Source: Propionibacteriaceae bacterium
GTDB lineage: Bacteria > Actinomycetota > Actinomycetes > Propionibacteriales > Propionibacteriaceae
Direction of reading: 5' to 3'
Length of the DNA stretch: 5,996 nucleotides
NCBI GenBank assembly: GCA_027346035.1
Contig: DAIESZ010000312.1
Location: 1 to 5,996 of the forward strand
Below, piece by piece: positions 5,204-5,996 of the stretch (positions are counted from its first letter, which is position 1; each line of letters begins with the position of its first letter). The notes below the pieces were generated by a model. That model was given only the letters and a program-made list of their open reading frames with translations. It did not search any database and was not told where the DNA came from. The translations under genes and the position numbers were made by a program.

Positions 5204-5215
5204 CTTGACGTCAAG
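5204..5215. promoter_or_regulatory. Perfect 12-bp palindrome in the mdh-icd divergent promoter region
   Basis: CTTGACGTCAAG is a perfect inverted repeat, flanked by TAT on the left and TGA on the right, so the symmetry ends at 12 bp. It lies 40 bp before the icd ATG and 131 bp from the mdh ATG. Both strands read TTGACG within it, a good -35 hexamer match, but no convincing -10 stands at the right distance in either direction. A dimeric repressor here could control both TCA-cycle genes. The rest of 5073-5255 shows only the two ribosome binding sites. Confidence 0.55.
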
Positions 5216-5255
5216 TGATCTGTGCGCGTGAGTGGCACCGACGAGAGAGGTTCCC

Positions 5256-5996
5256 ATGGCGAAGATCAAGGTCGTCGGTCCGGTCGTCGATCTGGACGGC
5301 GACGAGATGACCCGGATCATCTGGCAGTTCATCAAGGACCGCCTGATCCACCCCTACCTCGACATCGACCTGCGCTACTTCGACCTGGGCATCATGGAGC
5401 GCGACCGCACCGACGACCAGGTCACCATCGACGCCGCGCACGCCATCCAGGAGCACGGCGTCGGCGTGAAGTGCGCCACGATCACCCCGGACGAGGATCG
5501 GGTGCGGGAGTTCGGCCTGAAGCAGATGTGGCACTCGCCCAACGGGACCATCCGCGACATCCTCGGCGGTGTCGTGTTCCGCGAGCCCATCGTCGTCGGG
5601 AACATCCCCCGGCTGGTGCCCGGGTGGACCAAGCCGATCGTCATCGGGCGCCACGCCCACGGCGACCAGTACCGCGCGACCAACTTCACCGTGCCCGGTC
5701 CCGGCACCGTCACGATCACCTACACCCCGGACGACGGCTCGGCGCCGATCGAGCACGAGGTGGTGCGGATGCCGCAGGAGGGCGGGGTCGTGATGGGTAT
5801 GTACAACTTCACCGCCTCGATCCGGGACTTCGCGCGCGCGTCGTTCGCCTACGGACTGCAGCGCGGCTACCCGGTCTACCTGTCGACCAAGAACACGATC
5901 CTCAAGGCCTACGACGGGGCCTTCAAGGACATCTTCGCCGACGTGTACGCACACGAGTTCCAGGCGGACTTCGAAGCGGCCGGCCTCTCCTACGAG
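5256..5996 (+). CDS. icd: NADP-dependent isocitrate dehydrogenase, N-terminal part (3' end outside window)
   Basis: This enzyme oxidatively decarboxylates isocitrate to 2-oxoglutarate in the TCA cycle. The frame is open from ATG 5256 to the window end: 247 residues of an expected ~400 for the dimeric, eukaryote-like NADP-IDH type. Landmarks are [13 protein letters not shown] (11-23), [10 protein letters not shown] (71-80) and the isocitrate-binding [12 protein letters not shown] (94-105; S94, N96, R100). Further landmarks are R109 in VFREPIV, R132 in [15 protein letters not shown], and the catalytic Lys K212 in [18 protein letters not shown] at 5245-5250 lies 5 nt before the ATG. Third positions are almost all G or C, typical of a highly expressed actinobacterial gene. 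The catalytic Asp residues of the C-terminal half lie beyond the window. Confidence 0.97.
   Translation, partial: MAKIKVVGPVVDLDGDEMTRIIWQFIKDRLIHPYLDIDLRYFDLGIMERDRTDDQVTIDAAHAIQEHGVGVKCATITPDEDRVREFGLKQMWHSPNGTIRDILGGVVFREPIVVGNIPRLVPGWTKPIVIGRHAHGDQYRATNFTVPGPGTVTITYTPDDGSAPIEHEVVRMPQEGGVVMGMYNFTASIRDFARASFAYGLQRGYPVYLSTKNTILKAYDGAFKDIFADVYAHEFQADFEAAGLSYE

Noticed and set aside
5211..5954. Long - strand open frame opposite icd
   Set aside because: It is an antisense shadow of the isocitrate dehydrogenase coding region, rich in Val/Asp/Arg with no motif.

Overview
The window comes from a high-GC actinomycete chromosome. The evidence is the strong G/C third-position bias, the gene order folD - DUF3017 - mdh - icd (a familiar actinobacterial arrangement), and a probable leaderless promoter. 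The genus cannot be fixed from the sequence.

The left half (1-2890) is accessory DNA. It opens with the 3' end of an RCC1-repeat (beta-propeller) gene that runs off the left edge. Two consecutive nucleotidyltransferase (MNT) / HEPN toxin-antitoxin-type pairs on the + strand follow. Pair 1 (536-1541) is a winged-HTH + MNT protein and a small helical HEPN-like protein. In that protein the position where I would expect the catalytic His of the Rx4-6H RNase motif is Arg. Pair 2 (1839 onward) is a HTH + MNT protein (MntA-like) and a HepT protein with an intact R-x4-H-x-Y motif. Within each pair the genes are translationally coupled: 1-nt gap in pair 1, 1-nt overlap in pair 2. Each pair has its own palindromic candidate operator. 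The palindrome of pair 2 covers a TANNNT -10 element and the start codon, so the antitoxin mRNA is probably leaderless. Between the pairs lies about 300 bp holding a short Rhs/YD-repeat-like remnant and small tandem repeats.

The boundary between the accessory and core halves looks scarred. The hepT frame has no stop after its HEPN domain. It continues for about 110 Arg/Pro-rich residues and overlaps the first 125 nt of folD out of frame. Under that tail a different frame (2686-2838) looks more protein-like and weakly resembles a DUF397 domain, suggesting that hepT was joined to foreign or decayed sequence.

The right half (2892-5996) is core metabolism. It holds folD (one-carbon folate metabolism), a small three-helix DUF3017 membrane protein, and malate dehydrogenase on the opposite strand. 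Divergent from mdh is the N-terminal 247 residues of NADP-type isocitrate dehydrogenase, running off the right edge. The mdh-icd intergenic region carries a perfect 12-bp palindrome suited to a shared regulator of these two TCA-cycle genes. I see no tRNA, rRNA, CRISPR array, transposase or integrase.
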